From the NCBI GenBank assembly GCA_029973955.1, contig JARKQJ010000190.1, forward strand, positions 62,001-126,000: a DNA stretch of 64,000 bases, written 5' to 3'. This document shows, piece by piece, positions 16,593 to 27,241 of this stretch (its first letter is position 1; the number at the start of each line of letters is the position of its first letter). The DNA comes from Paludibaculum sp. (lineage in GTDB: Bacteria; Acidobacteriota; Terriglobia; Bryobacterales; Bryobacteraceae). Under the pieces are notes generated by a model. That model ran no database searches. It saw only the letters and a program-made list of their open reading frames with translations, and was not told the DNA's origin. The position numbers were made by a program, and so were the translations under genes.

Positions 16593-17287
16593 TCATTCCC
16601 TGCATCGACCTGCAGGACGGCAAAGTCGTTCAGCTCGTCCAGGGCCGTGAGAAGGCTCTCGAAGGCGCGCCGCCACTCGAAATGCTTGCCCGCTTCGCGG
16701 CCTTCCCTGAGATCCAGGTGATCGATCTCGACGCCGCCATGGGTAAGGGCCAGAACAACGCCATCGTCGAAATGCTGGCTTCCAAAGCGCGCTGCCGCGT
16801 CGGCGGCGGCGTCCGCAACGCCGAACGCGCCCTGGAACTCGTTCGCTGCGGTGCGCACAAAGTCATCGTCGGCACCGCCGCCTTCCACCGCCCCACAATC
16901 GAGGCCATCGCGTCGGCCGTCGGCCCCGAGCGCATCCTCATCGCCATCGACTCCAAGCATGGCCGCATCGTCGTCAAAGGCTGGACCGAGGCCATCGACA
17001 AAACCGCCGAAGAGGTCCTACACGATCTCGAGCCGTTCTGCTCCGGCTTCCTCGCCACCTACGTCGACAAGGAAGGCATGCTGCAGGGTACGGACCTCGA
17101 CTGGTTCTCCCGCCTTCGCGCGGCGACGAATCGCGACATCACCGCCGCCGGAGGCATCACAACCCTCGACGATATCCGCGCCCTCACCGCCCTGCGCATC
17201 GACTGCGCCCTCGGCATGGCCATCTACACCGGCCGCCTCGACCTCGCTGAACTCGCCCGCCTCAACACTCAAAGCTACGCCCAATGA
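16589..17287 (+). CDS. hisA: Phosphoribosylformimino-AICAR ribotide isomerase
   Basis: The product has 232 residues from the ATG at 16589 overlapping hisF by 4 bp; a much longer frame upstream is hisF shadow. HisA isomerises ProFAR to PRFAR. The paired aspartates are in [15 protein letters not shown] (Asp7) and [16 protein letters not shown]. Phosphate loops VGGGVRNAE and [10 protein letters not shown] are present. The C-terminus is somewhat divergent ([11 protein letters not shown]) but fits the family. Its stop overlaps the exonuclease start. Confidence 0.93.
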   Translation: MIIPCIDLQDGKVVQLVQGREKALEGAPPLEMLARFAAFPEIQVIDLDAAMGKGQNNAIVEMLASKARCRVGGGVRNAERALELVRCGAHKVIVGTAAFHRPTIEAIASAVGPERILIAIDSKHGRIVVKGWTEAIDKTAEEVLHDLEPFCSGFLATYVDKEGMLQGTDLDWFSRLRAATNRDITAAGGITTLDDIRALTALRIDCALGMAIYTGRLDLAELARLNTQSYAQ

Positions 17288-17829
17288 AACTCAAGGCATC
17301 CATCGTTGACGTCGAAACCACCGGCCTCGACAACCGCACCGACGACGTCGTCGAACTCGGCATCGTCCTCTTCGAATTCGACTTCGCCACCGGCCAGGTG
17401 CTTTCCACCATCGAGGAATACTCCAGCCTTCGCGATCCCGGCCGCCCCATCCCGCCGGGCGCCACCAGCGCCCACGGCATCACTGACGATGAGGTGCGCG
17501 GCCAACGCCTGGATGACGACAAAGTCCGTGCCATCCTCTCCAAAAGCTCGTTCCTCATCGCCCACAACGCCCGCTTCGACCGCGGCTTCCTCGAACGCCT
17601 CTACCCCGAAACCCGCCGCATGCAGTGGCGCTGCTCCATGGACGAGGTCCCCTGGCGCAACAAGGGCTTCCGCTCCAAAGGCCTCCAGGAACTCCTCCGC
17701 AACCACAACCTCACCGCCGAAGCCGCCCACCGCGCCCTCAACGACGCCAGAAACACGTTGCGCCTGCTTTCGCAGGCGCAACCCGATGGGAAAACCTATC
17801 TCGCTGAACTGCTGGCGGCGAAGCGCTAG
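17284..17829 (+). CDS. DEDDh 3'-5' exonuclease (DnaQ-like)
   Basis: The product has 181 residues. All three exonuclease motifs are visible: Exo I in IVDVETTGLD, Exo II in IAHNARFDRGFL and Exo III in AHRALNDARNTL with the DEDDh histidine. It is the proofreading or RNase T-like fold as a single domain, so it could act on DNA or RNA ends. It is the last gene of the his operon through an ATGA overlap with hisA, with no obvious link to histidine synthesis. Its stop overlaps the convergent isomerase by 4 bp. Confidence 0.88.
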   Translation: MKLKASIVDVETTGLDNRTDDVVELGIVLFEFDFATGQVLSTIEEYSSLRDPGRPIPPGATSAHGITDDEVRGQRLDDDKVRAILSKSSFLIAHNARFDRGFLERLYPETRRMQWRCSMDEVPWRNKGFRSKGLQELLRNHNLTAEAAHRALNDARNTLRLLSQAQPDGKTYLAELLAAKR

Positions 17830-18695
17830 ATGCCGTAGTCGGCCAGAGCCTTCCGCCCCGTCTTGATCCCCTCCATCTCATCCAGCTTGGCCCCTTCATA
17901 CTCGATGCCCACATACCCCGAGTACTTCGAGTCCTCCATCACCTTCAGCATCTTCGCCACGTCGTACTTCTCTTCCTTGCCCCCGGGCCCCTCAAAGTAG
18001 CACTTGAAGCTCATCCCCTTCGCATACGGCGCCAGCTTTGCCACCGCCTCATACTTGTTCACTTCCGGCGGGAAATTCCCGAAATCCGGCAACGTGCCGA
18101 AGTTCGGCAGGTTCACCTTCTTTATCAGCGCCACCACGGCATCCGGATCCGAAGAAAGCCCCCAGTGGTTCTCAATGATCACGTTCACGTTGGCCGGCTT
18201 GGCATACTGGCACAGCGCCCCAAAGCTCTCCGCGCAGTAACCCAGCACCACCTCGTTTTCCGCCGGCGTCTTGGGCGTCTTATCCGAGTGCATGTTGGTG
18301 CGGATGGAATGGCAGCCCAGATCCGCGGCGATGTCCACCCACTTGTAGTGGTTCTTTACCGCCTTCATGCGCACGGCCTTGTCCGAATGGCCCATCTGGC
18401 CCTCATCGTCCACCATGATCAGCACAGCCTTCGTGCCCGTGTCGGAAATGCGCTTCTTCAGCCTGCTGAGGTAGCCCGCCGTCGGCACGCTCCACAGCGC
18501 GTTGACGAACTCCAGCCCTTCGCAGTTGTTCTCTTTGGCGATGCGGGGGAAGTCCAGATTCGTCAGCTTGCCCTGTTGAATAGCCTTGTGAATCGACCAT
18601 TCGGCCAGAGAAACCTTGAAGCGGCCAGCCGCGGGCGCGGCCAGACCAGCCACCGGAACGGCGGCGAGGGAGGAAAGAAGGGTGCGTCGGGTCAT
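17826..18695 (-). CDS. Exported sugar phosphate isomerase/epimerase-like TIM barrel
   Basis: The product has 289 residues with a Tat-like signal (MTRRTLLSSLAAVPVAGLA). The body is an AP endonuclease family 2/xylose isomerase-like barrel. Putative metal ligands include Glu in VIIENHWGLSS, Asp in TLPDFGNFP and the final Glu in YVGIEYEGAKL. In Acidobacteriota and Planctomycetes such exported proteins usually belong to sugar or inositol catabolism; the substrate is unknown. It is monocistronic here. Confidence 0.8.
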   Translation of the reverse strand: MTRRTLLSSLAAVPVAGLAAPAAGRFKVSLAEWSIHKAIQQGKLTNLDFPRIAKENNCEGLEFVNALWSVPTAGYLSRLKKRISDTGTKAVLIMVDDEGQMGHSDKAVRMKAVKNHYKWVDIAADLGCHSIRTNMHSDKTPKTPAENEVVLGYCAESFGALCQYAKPANVNVIIENHWGLSSDPDAVVALIKKVNLPNFGTLPDFGNFPPEVNKYEAVAKLAPYAKGMSFKCYFEGPGGKEEKYDVAKMLKVMEDSKYSGYVGIEYEGAKLDEMEGIKTGRKALADYGI

Positions 18696-18720
18696 TGTAG
18701 TCGGGCCTTTCAGCCGACGA

Positions 18721-19349
18721 CTAGGATACCAGTTCAGAGGGGTGCGAAATCCAATAGTCCGGCTCGTGGCCGCGCATCGCGTCCTTGTCGCCGTAGCCCC
18801 ACGTCACCGCGCAGGTCTTCACACCCGCGGCCCGCCCGGCCTCCATATCCGGACCGGCATCGCCCACCATCAGGCACTCCTCCGGCTTCGCCCCGAACAG
18901 CTCCAGCGACTTCAGAATCACGTCCGGCCGCGGCTTCGAGGGGAATCCGTCCGTGCCCTGCACATGCTGAAAGTACGAAGCCAGTCCGAACTGCGTCAGG
19001 ATGTTCCGCGCCGTCTCGCTGCTCTTCGTCGTTGCAGTCGACTTCAACCCGCCCAGCCGGCCCAGCATCTCCGGCACGCCGTCATAAACTCGGGTAGACC
19101 GGTGCTGCCGCCCCAGATAGATCTGCCGGTAACGCGCCAGCAGTTGTTCATTCTCCGCCCGCGTGTGATGCGGCAACACCTCTTCGAACAGGTCGAAGAG
19201 GTGAAAGCCCACAAAGCTCCTCAGATACGCTTCATCCAGCCCCGTGACGGCTTGCTCAGCCAGGGCATCGCGTACAGCGGTGCAGATGTCGGTGGCCGAG
19301 TCCAGCAGCGTGCCGTCAACGTCGAAGAGGTAAACCTTGAATGCGGGGA

Positions 19350-19353
<4 letters not shown>
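18721..19353 (-). CDS. HAD phosphatase, phosphoglycolate phosphatase-like
   Basis: The product has 210 residues. Motifs: [12 protein letters not shown] with the nucleophile Asp, a Thr-Thr-Lys segment, [12 protein letters not shown], and [14 protein letters not shown]. This is the Gph/PGP-type cap-1 phosphatase, cytosolic. Its ATG lies inside the last codons of ftsH (4-bp overlap), so it is translated from the ftsH message. The actual substrate, 2-phosphoglycolate or another small phosphoester, is not certain. Confidence 0.85.
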
Positions 19354-21260
<1,907 letters not shown>

Positions 21261-21390
21261 TCCCTCTCCAACACGCCAACGCCGAACGGAACCGGCAAGG
21301 TTCGAATCATTGTAACCCTACACACTAAGACGCGAAAACCGCGCTCTTTGATTCACCTCCAGCCACTTTCCCCTGAGGAAGTGGCAAAGG

Positions 21391-22812
21391 TTAACCTTTC
21401 AGCTCCCGAATTCGCAGAACACGCTCCGTCCGCGGCCCGGCTGCCGCCCAGGCGGCACTCCCGAACTTGCGGCTCCACATCAGCCGCCCTGCACACTCTA
21501 ACATCGGCCACCGCGGCCGATCCCAGCAGGGCACATCTGCCGAACCGAACATGTCTTTCAATTTCCGATCCTTACAGTGTCCAACGGGCTGGTACCGGTC
21601 ACCGGCCCGCCAGCCCCTGAGGATCCATGGAAATGGAACACACTCAGCGTCCAGCAGATCGATGCTCTTATTATAGCGGGAATCCACAACCTCCCGGCTT
21701 CTCCGCTCCTCCTGCTTCACCTCAGTCACTTCCAGCCGCCATCCCGCCCCGATCGTCAATCCCGGCCCGGCAATCCCCACCGCCCCGCCTCCGCGCTCCT
21801 CCACTTCAACCGCAAATCGAACCCAATCCAACGACCTCCACACATCCATTTGCGGCAGTCTCAGCCGTCCTTCCCCCCGCTGCCCCACCGCCAATCTCCA
21901 CACATCCTCTACGTGCCCCCGGGTGAACCTGCGCAAAGACCCGCAAATCCGCTCCAACACCAGCCTGATCACCCGCTGCCCCAAAGCCGGCCCCAACTCC
22001 GACAACCCGCTCGCCCGCACCACCATCTCCCCATCTCCAACGGAATCCAGGACTTCCTCCAGCGCCCCCGACGCCGCCAGCCGCCAGTACTCCTCGTCCC
22101 GCCCAGCCGCCGCCGCCAGCCGGCTCAGCGCCGCCTCTACTTCCGGATTGATCCGCTCCAGCCGCGGCATCACCTCCAGCCGCAGCAGATTCCGCGCCAG
22201 CGCCGTCTCCTGGTTGGACGAATCCTCCCGCCAGGGAATCCTCTCCGCCGCCAGCCACGCCCGGATCTCGCCCCGGCTCACGCCCAGCAACGGCCGGATC
22301 AGCCCCTCCTGCGTCACTGGCAGTATGCCTCGCAACCCCGTCTCCCCAGTGCCCCGGGTCATTCGGAACAGCACCGTCTCCGCCTGGTCGCTCCGCGTGT
22401 GCCCGGTCGCCACCACATCCAATCCAAGCTCCGCCCGCGCTTCCGCGAAGAACGCCCGCCGCGCCGCCCGGCCCGCCTCCTCCAGATTCCCCCGCTCCCT
22501 GCCAATCTCCGCCCCCCGGAGCACAGCCTGCACACCCAGTTCCCCCGCCAGCGCCCGCACAAACTCCTCATCCCCATCCGACTCCGCCCCGCGCAGCCCG
22601 TGATTCAAATGCAGCACAACCACTTCCACGCCCAACTCCTGCCGCATCCGCACCAGCACGTGCAGCAGAAACACCGAGTCCGCCCCGCCCGACACAGCCA
22701 CGCCCACGCGCTGCCCCCGGCGCACCATGTGATAATCGGAAATGGTTCCTCGAACTCGCTCCAGTAGCACGGAAACCCCATTGTAAAGCCCAGCCTTCCG
22801 CCGCGGAACCAC
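21391..22812 (-). CDS. tilS: tRNA(Ile)-lysidine synthetase
   Basis: The product has 473 residues from a GTG at 22812; a second GTG at 22770 (before LLERVRG) fits the family start better, so the start is uncertain. TilS converts C34 of the AUA-reading tRNA(Ile) to lysidine using ATP. The PP-loop motif VSGGADSVFL is at about 39-48, with HLNHGLRG and ATGHTRSDQAETVLFR following. The C-terminal TilS domain is present (RDSRYNKSI-like, WRAGDRYQP). It lies upstream of ftsH as in many bacteria. Confidence 0.93.
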   Translation of the reverse strand: MVPRRKAGLYNGVSVLLERVRGTISDYHMVRRGQRVGVAVSGGADSVFLLHVLVRMRQELGVEVVVLHLNHGLRGAESDGDEEFVRALAGELGVQAVLRGAEIGRERGNLEEAGRAARRAFFAEARAELGLDVVATGHTRSDQAETVLFRMTRGTGETGLRGILPVTQEGLIRPLLGVSRGEIRAWLAAERIPWREDSSNQETALARNLLRLEVMPRLERINPEVEAALSRLAAAAGRDEEYWRLAASGALEEVLDSVGDGEMVVRASGLSELGPALGQRVIRLVLERICGSLRRFTRGHVEDVWRLAVGQRGEGRLRLPQMDVWRSLDWVRFAVEVEERGGGAVGIAGPGLTIGAGWRLEVTEVKQEERRSREVVDSRYNKSIDLLDAECVPFPWILRGWRAGDRYQPVGHCKDRKLKDMFGSADVPCWDRPRWPMLECAGRLMWSRKFGSAAWAAAGPRTERVLRIRELKG

Positions 22813-22831
22813 TCAGCAAGGAGAATCACGC

Positions 22832-23386
22832 ATGCCCCCCGAGGTCACCCCCGAAGTCCGCCAGCGCGCCGCCCGCATCAAGCTCGTCCTCATGGACGTC
22901 GACGGCGTCCTCACCGATGGCAAGTACTTCCACGTGCCCAATCCCGAGGGCGGCCTCTTTGAAGTGAAGCTCTTCGACTCGCAGGATGGCATCGCTCTCC
23001 AGTGGCTCTTCCGCAAAGGCATCAAAACCGGTCTCATCAGCGGCCGCGACGCCGAAGCCACCCGCGAACGCGCCCGCTCCTCCCACATGGCCTATTGCTA
23101 CATGGGCCACACCGAAAAGCTCCCCATCTTCCAGGAAATCCTGGCCGACTCCGGCCTCAAGGCCGATGAGGTCGCTTACCTCGGCGACGACCTCACCGAC
23201 GCCATCCTCATGAAGCGCGTCGGCCTCGCCGTCGCCGTCGCCAACGCCACGCCCGAAGTGAAGAACTGCGCCCACTACACCACCAAGGCCGCCGGCGGCT
23301 CCGGCGCCCTGCGCGAAGTCACGGAAGTGATCTTCGACGCCCAGGGCCTCTGGCAGGACATCCTCAACCACTACGAAGTCGAATGA
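22832..23386 (+). CDS. kdsC: KdsC-like HAD phosphatase (KDO-8-phosphate phosphatase)
   Basis: The product has 184 residues with an AGGAGAA ribosome site. The short capless C0-type HAD pattern is diagnostic: LMDVDGVLTDGK, VKLFDSQDGIALQWL, TGLISGRDAEAT, VAYLGDDLTDAILM. KdsC removes phosphate from KDO-8-phosphate for lipopolysaccharide inner core. It reads divergently from tilS with only 19 bp between them and overlaps the ACT gene by 4 bp. Confidence 0.88.
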   Translation: MPPEVTPEVRQRAARIKLVLMDVDGVLTDGKYFHVPNPEGGLFEVKLFDSQDGIALQWLFRKGIKTGLISGRDAEATRERARSSHMAYCYMGHTEKLPIFQEILADSGLKADEVAYLGDDLTDAILMKRVGLAVAVANATPEVKNCAHYTTKAAGGSGALREVTEVIFDAQGLWQDILNHYEVE

Positions 23387-24048
23387 TCCACCCCGAGCGC
23401 ATCGGCATCGTCATTGAGATCCAGGACGCCCCCGGCGTCCTGCACTCCCTCACCGGCATCATCGCCCGCCACGGCGCCAACATCACCTCCGTCGAGATGC
23501 TCGGCAGCCTCGAAACCGGTGTCTCCCGCCTCTACTTTGAACTCGATCCCACCGCGCCGCCCGCCGCCCTGCTTACCGAACTCAGCTCCGCCCCCAGCGT
23601 CCGCGGCGTCGTCCAGGAGCCCAGCCTTCAGAAGATCTACGGCAAGCGCATCATCATCATGGGCGGCGGAGCCCAGGTCGGCCAGGTCGCCATCGGCGCC
23701 ATCAGCGAGGCCGACCGCCACAACATCCGCGGCGAACACATCTCCGTCGATACCATTCCCCTCGTCGGCGAACAGGCGCTCGCCGACGCCGTGCGCGCCG
23801 TCGCCCGCCTGCCGCGCGCCCGCGCCCTCGTTCTCGCCGGCGCCCTCATGGGCGGCGAAATCGAAAAGGCCGTTCGCGAAGTCCGCTCCAAAGGGCTGCT
23901 CGTTGTCAGCTTGAATATGGCCGGCAGCGTCCCCGATGCCGCCGATCTCGTGGTCACCGATCCCGTCCAGGCCGGCGTCATGACCGTCATGGCCGTCGCC
24001 GACACCGCCAAGTTCACCGTCGGCCGCCTCAGCCGCCGCGTCTTCTAG
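23383..24048 (+). CDS. ACT-domain protein with a novel-looking C-terminal domain
   Basis: The product has 221 residues. Residues about 6-80 form an ACT domain (IGIVIEIQDAPGVLHSLTGI, then HGANITSVEML), a small-molecule sensor. The remainder contains GKRIIIMGGGAQVGQVAIGA and ISVDTIPLVGEQAL, resembling the C-terminal domain of ACT proteins known mostly from archaea (DUF5612-like; by eye). It may sense a metabolite and bind a nucleotide or cofactor. It is translationally coupled to kdsC through ATGA, but no functional link is evident. Confidence 0.75.
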   Translation: MIHPERIGIVIEIQDAPGVLHSLTGIIARHGANITSVEMLGSLETGVSRLYFELDPTAPPAALLTELSSAPSVRGVVQEPSLQKIYGKRIIIMGGGAQVGQVAIGAISEADRHNIRGEHISVDTIPLVGEQALADAVRAVARLPRARALVLAGALMGGEIEKAVREVRSKGLLVVSLNMAGSVPDAADLVVTDPVQAGVMTVMAVADTAKFTVGRLSRRVF

Positions 24049-24051
24049 CCC

Positions 24052-24723
24052 CTACTTCACCACCAGCGCGAACTCCCGTAAGAGTTCCCCACTCCCGCTC
24101 CGCACCCGCACCCAGTACCGACCCGAGGAGAGCCCGCCGCCGATTCGCATCACCCCATCCCCCCCTACCTCTGCCCGCTCTACCTCCGCCCCCGCTTGAT
24201 CCGCCACCTGCACACCGTAACTCCGCGCCTCCGGCAAGCCCCTCAAGTCCAGATCGATCTTCAGCGCCTGCCCCGCCTTCACCTCGGCGGCCGTTGCCGC
24301 ATTCCGCTCCACCGTCAGGGCAATCGCCACCTCGCTCCGCGACCCCGGCGCCCGCGCCACAAAGAACCCGACCACCAGCACCGCCGCCAGGCCGGCCAAT
24401 GCCAGGCCCCATACCCGCCCCGAAAACCACGCCCGCCCCTTCTTCTCTTCCTCTACCCCGTTCCAGGCCTTCTCCAGTTGCTCAGACTCCAGGCTCCGTG
24501 CCGCCGACCGCATCGCCGACACGTATCCCTCTTCTTCCTCCACCAGATCCTGGCACTTCGTGCAGACCAGGAGATGTTCCTCGATCACTTCACGCGTCGT
24601 GCCCGATAACCGGTTGAAAAGAAAGTCCTCTACCTCTGCCTCGCTCAGGCACTGGCCGGCTGAGCGGCTGTTCAAGAGGCCTCCCTGCGAATGATCATCT
24701 TCCCAGTTTAGTCCCGTGGTCAT
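24052..24723 (-). CDS. Anti-sigma-factor-like zf-HC2 membrane protein
   Basis: The product has 223 residues. A cytoplasmic zinc-finger motif, H-x3-C-x2-C in EEHLLVCTKCQDL (about 50-60), matches the ZAS/zf-HC2 anti-sigma domain. One TM segment is at about 104-122 (VWGLALAGLAAVLVVGFFVA). The periplasmic part is a beta-rich domain ending REFALVVK. No ECF sigma gene is adjacent, so its partner lies elsewhere or it has another role. It faces the kdsC-ACT pair with 3 bp between stops. Confidence 0.75.
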   Translation of the reverse strand: MTTGLNWEDDHSQGGLLNSRSAGQCLSEAEVEDFLFNRLSGTTREVIEEHLLVCTKCQDLVEEEEGYVSAMRSAARSLESEQLEKAWNGVEEEKKGRAWFSGRVWGLALAGLAAVLVVGFFVARAPGSRSEVAIALTVERNAATAAEVKAGQALKIDLDLRGLPEARSYGVQVADQAGAEVERAEVGGDGVMRIGGGLSSGRYWVRVRSGSGELLREFALVVK

Positions 24724-24842
24724 AAAGTGCGTACCTCACTTCGCCGAACGGACAGTCCTATAGCCCAGTGCTGCCGCCAGCTCATTCCAAAGATTAGTTG
24801 TCGGTCTTAGAAGCTTGGTTGCCCGCGCGCTGGAAAATTCTC

Positions 24843-24867
24843 AAAAAAAATTCACATGCCCCGTGAA
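24843..24867 (-). terminator. Possible intrinsic terminator at the end of the desulfhydrase operon
   Basis: On the minus strand a 5-bp stem (TTCAC/GTGAA) with a 7-nt loop overlaps the dcyD-like stop codon and is followed by eight T (24850-24843). The stem is short, so efficiency is doubtful. Confidence 0.4.
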
Positions 24868-25820
24868 AAAAGCGCCAACTGCCCGCCCGTGTGCCAGAAG
24901 AGCACGTCCCGCGCCTCCGCCATCGCTCCCTCCCGCACCCCTGCCAGTAGCCCGGCAAACGCTTTCGCTGAATAGACCGGATCCAGCACGATCCCTTCCA
25001 GCCGGGCCAGCAGCCGCAACGCCTCTTCGCTCTCCTCCGACGGAATCCCGTACCCAGGTCCCGTGAACCGGTCATCCACTCTGACCTCCCCCTGCAGCGA
25101 ACACGCCGGCGCCTCCAAATCCAGCTCGATCCCGGCGATGATCCCCCGCACCGTCTCCTCGATCTCCGCCGCCGGATCGTCCGCGCTCACTCCCAACACT
25201 CGCGTCTCTTTCATCCCGAACAGCGCCAGACCCGCCACCAGCCCGGCCTGCGTCCCGCCCGAACTGGTCGAATGGCAGATCCACTCCGGCTGGAACTGCA
25301 GTTCCGAAACCGCATGCACGAACCCCAGCGCCCCCAGTGGCGTCGAAGCCCCCAACGGAATCTCCATCGGCCGCCGCCCCTGCGCCCGCATCTCGCCGGC
25401 CAGCCGCGCCAGCTCCGGCGCGCGCTCAGTCCGGTCCTTCACCTTGTGCATTCGCGCCCCGAACAGCTCATCCAGGAACAACGACGCCGGCTGCCCGCCC
25501 TGGGCCGCCGGATTGAGGATCAGATGACACTCCAGGCCGCACTGCGCCGCCAGCGCCGCCGTCACCCGGCAGTGGTTCGACGTCTCCGCGCCACACGTCA
25601 GCACCACATCGTAGCCCTGCCGCAGCGCCTTGGATAGGTAGTACTCCAGCTTCCGCACCTTGTTGCCGCCGAAGCCCGGCCCCGTCCAGTCGTCTCGTTT
25701 CACCCACAACCGCGGCTTCATACCCAGGTACGCCCTCAACCGCGCCATCTCCTGCACCGGAGTCGGATAGTGCCCGAACTCCAGCCGCCCGATCCTTCGG
25801 AACCGGTCCATCGGTGTCAT
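24852..25820 (-). CDS. D-cysteine desulfhydrase/ACC deaminase-family PLP enzyme
   Basis: The product has 322 residues. It is a fold-type II PLP enzyme of the DcyD/ACC deaminase group: YPTPVQEMARL, then KRDDWTGPGFGGNKVRKLEY with the Schiff-base Lys at about 54, ETSNHCRVTAALAAQ, and the phosphate-binding STSSGGTQAGL loop. D-cysteine desulfhydrase is more likely than true ACC deaminase, but residues alone do not settle it. It is the last gene of a three-gene operon and overlaps the sulfatase by 4 bp. Confidence 0.85.
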   Translation of the reverse strand: MTPMDRFRRIGRLEFGHYPTPVQEMARLRAYLGMKPRLWVKRDDWTGPGFGGNKVRKLEYYLSKALRQGYDVVLTCGAETSNHCRVTAALAAQCGLECHLILNPAAQGGQPASLFLDELFGARMHKVKDRTERAPELARLAGEMRAQGRRPMEIPLGASTPLGALGFVHAVSELQFQPEWICHSTSSGGTQAGLVAGLALFGMKETRVLGVSADDPAAEIEETVRGIIAGIELDLEAPACSLQGEVRVDDRFTGPGYGIPSEESEEALRLLARLEGIVLDPVYSAKAFAGLLAGVREGAMAEARDVLFWHTGGQLALFSRGM

Positions 25821-27241
25821 TGCCGCTGCCCTCCCGCTGCCAGATACTCTTTCACCGAGTAGTAGGTGGCATCTTTATACAGCCGCCCGCCATCTTCCAC
25901 CGGCTCCGTCCAGTTGTAGCTCCAGTCGTCGCCGGTGCGTTTCATCCACGCGGCCAGCCTCGCGTCCATCTCCTTCACCAATCCGGCCGCCGCCGGTTCC
26001 TCCGCCAGATTCCGCAGCTCGAAAGGATCCGCCTCCAGGTCGTACAAAACCCACGGCTTCGCCTGGTACCGCGCATACATGTATCGCTGCGTCCTCACCC
26101 CGCGCCACCCTTCCGCCACCTTCCCCGCCCGGTACGGCCCGAAGATCTGAAAAAACGACGAATCCGGCCCCTGCTCGCTGCGCCCCGTCACCACTTTCGA
26201 TAGATCCGCCCCCTGCATACCGCGCGGCGCCTCCGCGCCGCACAGCCGTAGCAGCGTCGGCGCGAAATCCACATGAGAGAACAACGCCCGGCTCACGCGC
26301 CCCGCCTTCACTTGCCTTGGATACCGCACGATCCCCGGCACCCGGATCGACTCCTCCCACGGCTTCCGCTTCAGCGGCAGCCCCTGCGATCCCAGCATGT
26401 CCCCGTGATCGGACGAATACAGCACCAGCGTGTCTTCCGCCATTCCGGCATCGTCCAGCGCCTTCATCATCCGCCCCACCTGGTCGTCGATCGCCGTTAC
26501 CGCCGCGTAGTACGCACCCAGTTCTTTCCGCCCCGCCAGCCCTGCGCGCTCGCCCGGGTGGTTCTTCCTCAGCGTCACCCGCTCCACCGGGTAGCGCTTC
26601 ATATACTCTTCAGGCGCTCCGTAAGGATCGTGCGGCGGCCCCATCTGCACCGTCAGAAAGAACGGCCTCCCGTCTCTCTTCGACCCCTCCAAGAACTCCA
26701 GCGCCAGGTCCGTCCAGCCCTCCGGTTCGAAACCCCGCACCGGCAGCGGCTCCGGAGTGTCCCGGAAGTACGTATTCCTGAAGTGCTGGTGGCTGCACTC
26801 GTTCGCCGCCCAGAACTCAAAGCCATGCCGCCGCGGACCCGGCGGCACGAAGCCCGGCAGCCGCGGGCCTCCGTCCAAGTGCCACTTCCCCACAAACCCC
26901 GTGCGATAGCCCGCGCCCCGCAAGACTGACGACAGCGTCACACTCGATTCTTTCAGCCGCAGATCGTTCGCCGTCATCCCGTTCCGGTGGCAGTATTGCC
27001 CGGTCAGCAGAACTGCGCGCGCCGCGCAGCACACCGGCGTGTTCGCCAGCGTATTCTCAAACCGCAGCCCTTCCCGCGCCAGCCGGTCCACATGCGGCGT
27101 CTGAACCTCGCTGTTGCCGTAGCAGCCCACCGCCTGCGCCCGCAGTTGATCCGGCAGAATGAACAGCACATTCGGCCGCCGGCTCTTTCCCAGCGCCGGC
27201 GCCAGCCCCGCCATCGCTGAGAACTCGCGCCGCGTCAGCAT
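25817..27241 (-). CDS. Exported sulfatase with C-C-A-A-R active site
   Basis: The product has 474 residues from the ATG at 27241; a longer frame extends antisense-like through the next gene and is rejected. The N-terminus MLTRREFSAMAGLAPALG is Tat-like. The sulfatase start PNVLFILPDQLRAQAVGCYG has Asp-Gln where most have Asp-Asp. The formylglycine motif is CCAARAVLLTG (Cys71), the C-x-A-x-R variant. SSDHGDMLGSQG and FVGKWHLDGG are conserved later. It lies between an isomerase and the desulfhydrase in a coupled operon. Confidence 0.88.
   Translation of the reverse strand: MLTRREFSAMAGLAPALGKSRRPNVLFILPDQLRAQAVGCYGNSEVQTPHVDRLAREGLRFENTLANTPVCCAARAVLLTGQYCHRNGMTANDLRLKESSVTLSSVLRGAGYRTGFVGKWHLDGGPRLPGFVPPGPRRHGFEFWAANECSHQHFRNTYFRDTPEPLPVRGFEPEGWTDLALEFLEGSKRDGRPFFLTVQMGPPHDPYGAPEEYMKRYPVERVTLRKNHPGERAGLAGRKELGAYYAAVTAIDDQVGRMMKALDDAGMAEDTLVLYSSDHGDMLGSQGLPLKRKPWEESIRVPGIVRYPRQVKAGRVSRALFSHVDFAPTLLRLCGAEAPRGMQGADLSKVVTGRSEQGPDSSFFQIFGPYRAGKVAEGWRGVRTQRYMYARYQAKPWVLYDLEADPFELRNLAEEPAAAGLVKEMDARLAAWMKRTGDDWSYNWTEPVEDGGRLYKDATYYSVKEYLAAGGQRQ

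Noticed and set aside
21577..22767. A 396-codon open frame on the plus strand opposite tilS
   Set aside because: Its Pro/Arg/His-rich sequence is typical antisense translation of a GC-rich gene; TilS motifs on the other strand are clear.
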